Origin: Prunella strophiata
Lineage: Eukaryota; Chordata; Aves; Passeriformes; Prunellidae
DNA: 64,000 nt
Assembly: GCA_036583965.1 (NCBI GenBank)
Contig: JAZBQD010000014.1
Coordinates: 55,619,626 to 55,683,625 of the forward strand
Direction: 5' to 3'
Below are positions 62,885 through 64,000 of the stretch, one piece after another; the stretch's first letter is position 1, and each line of letters begins with the position of its first letter. The notes under the pieces were generated by a model. It had not been told where the DNA came from, did no database searches, and saw nothing but the letters and a program-made list of their open reading frames with translations. Made by a program: the position numbers and the translations under genes.

Positions 62885-64000
62885 TTTGCCTCTCATTCTG
62901 GGCAGTAGAAAGAAGACATGAGCTATTGTTAATATCATTAGGAGATAGTGTAAAAATTTTCATGATATTCAACTTTTTCCCAGAAGGCACTAAAGAATAA
63001 GCTTTCACAGTAAACAGAGAATGCATTTATATATTTCTTGTTTCAGACATTTCAAGAATAAAATTTAATTATTTATCCTCTTGAATTTCATTTCCTTGCT
63101 TTGAACAGAGGTTGAATTTTCCTGCCTTTATAACAGACTCCAGCAGACATGTCAAGTTGAGGAAGTCCTATTTTGAAAATCCTTTATTTTAAAATATTTT
63201 TAAAATAACATTAAAATTTCTTACAAAGACTTAAGCATCATTTTTCCTGAAGTGGTCCACTGTTTAGCACTGAGAAATTTACATGGTCACCTCTTGGATG
63301 TCTTTTACGTCCTCTCCTTTATTCAAATAATTAAATCAATATTATTTCTTTAAAAAATTCTAGCATGATAGATTTTTTTGAGAAAAAAAGACATACATAT
63401 GGCAAATATTTTTATACCTGCAGTATCACCAGATGGTTTTTATCACATTGCATTTCCTCTAACTCAGGCAAATTGATAACATGTTAGTAAGAATTCTCAG
63501 CATTCCTAAATACCACCAGATGACAAAGGATGGAAACATCACTTAGTTCAGTGAATCAGTGCTTTAAACAGCTTATCTTTTATAAATAAAATTATGGTTA
63601 CTAAGGAATTAACCACGATCTTAAGAAGATACCAAGAATAGGGGATGCAAACTATTACTTCTCTATTTACAGGACTCACTCCAAACCTATTCAGGGGATT
63701 TCTGGAATACTTGTGCAACTTGTACAACATCTAATTCAACAGTTATTTTGTTGCTGTATGTTTATCTTTGAGGTGATAGAAAAACAATCCCTCATTTTGA
63801 TCAAATTAAAAAAAAAAGAGAATAAACTAATCTTAAAAAAATACTCAGAAACTGCCTTCTCTAATTAGTTCATCCCCATACTATAGTAAACTCTTATTCC
63901 TGTAAGTATACATACACAGTAATTATGACCAGTAAGGAAGTTTGGTTTGTTTCATTAACTTTCCCACAAATCTAGCTGCTTTTGGTCACCTTCTCCACAA
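62885..64000. other. Intergenic stretch without recognised features
   Basis: AT-rich DNA to the end of the window. The 60-codon minus-strand frame at 63548-63730 is unremarkable. Confidence 0.55.

Noticed and set aside
23495..64000. The alternative upstream first exon of TAFA5 known from mammals
   Set aside because: I looked for its Met-Ser-Ser-Thr-Phe-Trp-type hydrophobic start on the minus strand and found no such frame. It may lie beyond the window or be absent.
1..64000. CRISPR arrays, tRNA or rRNA genes, bacterial operons, or a novel defence system
   Set aside because: No regularly spaced direct repeats, no tRNA-like cloverleaf and no gene clusters are visible; the DNA is ordinary vertebrate intron and intergenic sequence.

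Overview
The window is vertebrate nuclear DNA, almost certainly from a bird. It is AT-rich and nearly gene-free. Its interspersed repeats are CR1 LINE 3' ends and old endogenous retrovirus (ERV) LTRs of the kinds common in bird genomes, plus one MIR-type SINE that predates the bird-mammal split. Order or species cannot be fixed from the sequence; the ERV families would fit a songbird or another neoavian. No bacterial, viral-exogenous or CRISPR-type system is present.

The one protein-coding segment I can support is small and lies on the minus strand at 23404-23494: the first coding exon of TAFA5 (FAM19A5), a secreted chemokine-like neural protein. It encodes 30 residues and the first base of codon 31, ends at a GT splice donor, and opens from a CpG island at about 23550-25290. 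A 15-codon upstream ORF ends 13 nt before its start codon. Positions 1-23403 are therefore the start of TAFA5 intron 1. Exon 2 is not found, so that intron exceeds 23.4 kb. Positions from about 25300 to 64000 are the 5' flank, in which I find no other coding exon.

Layout. Intron side: a CR1 3' end (11.2 kb), an ERV LTR on the plus strand (13.8-14.8 kb), an old minus-strand CR1 (15.6-16.0 kb), an orphan ERV leader fragment (17.8-18.1 kb), a TA-rich microsatellite (23.2 kb), then the exon and its CpG island. 5' flank: an LTR (28.8-29.6 kb), a CR1 (30.8 kb), a MIR (37.3 kb), a GATA microsatellite (38.1 kb), CR1 pieces (36.9, 38.6, 40.9, 46.2 and 54.7-55.4 kb), an LTR with attached ERV leader and a gag-like remnant (42.9-44.8 kb), LTRs on the minus strand (51.4-52.0 and 59.1-59.9 kb), and a probable 3' LTR (62.5-62.9 kb).

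Most open reading frames longer than 60 codons are chance frames in AT-rich DNA, antisense frames through LTRs, or frames through the CpG island. The points most worth following are the TAFA5 exon and its uORF, the A-rich block that splits the CpG island, the paired ERV leader copies that explain each other, the surviving MIR, and an unexplained 194-codon minus-strand frame at 27610-28191. Repeat family assignments were made from memory without database searches.
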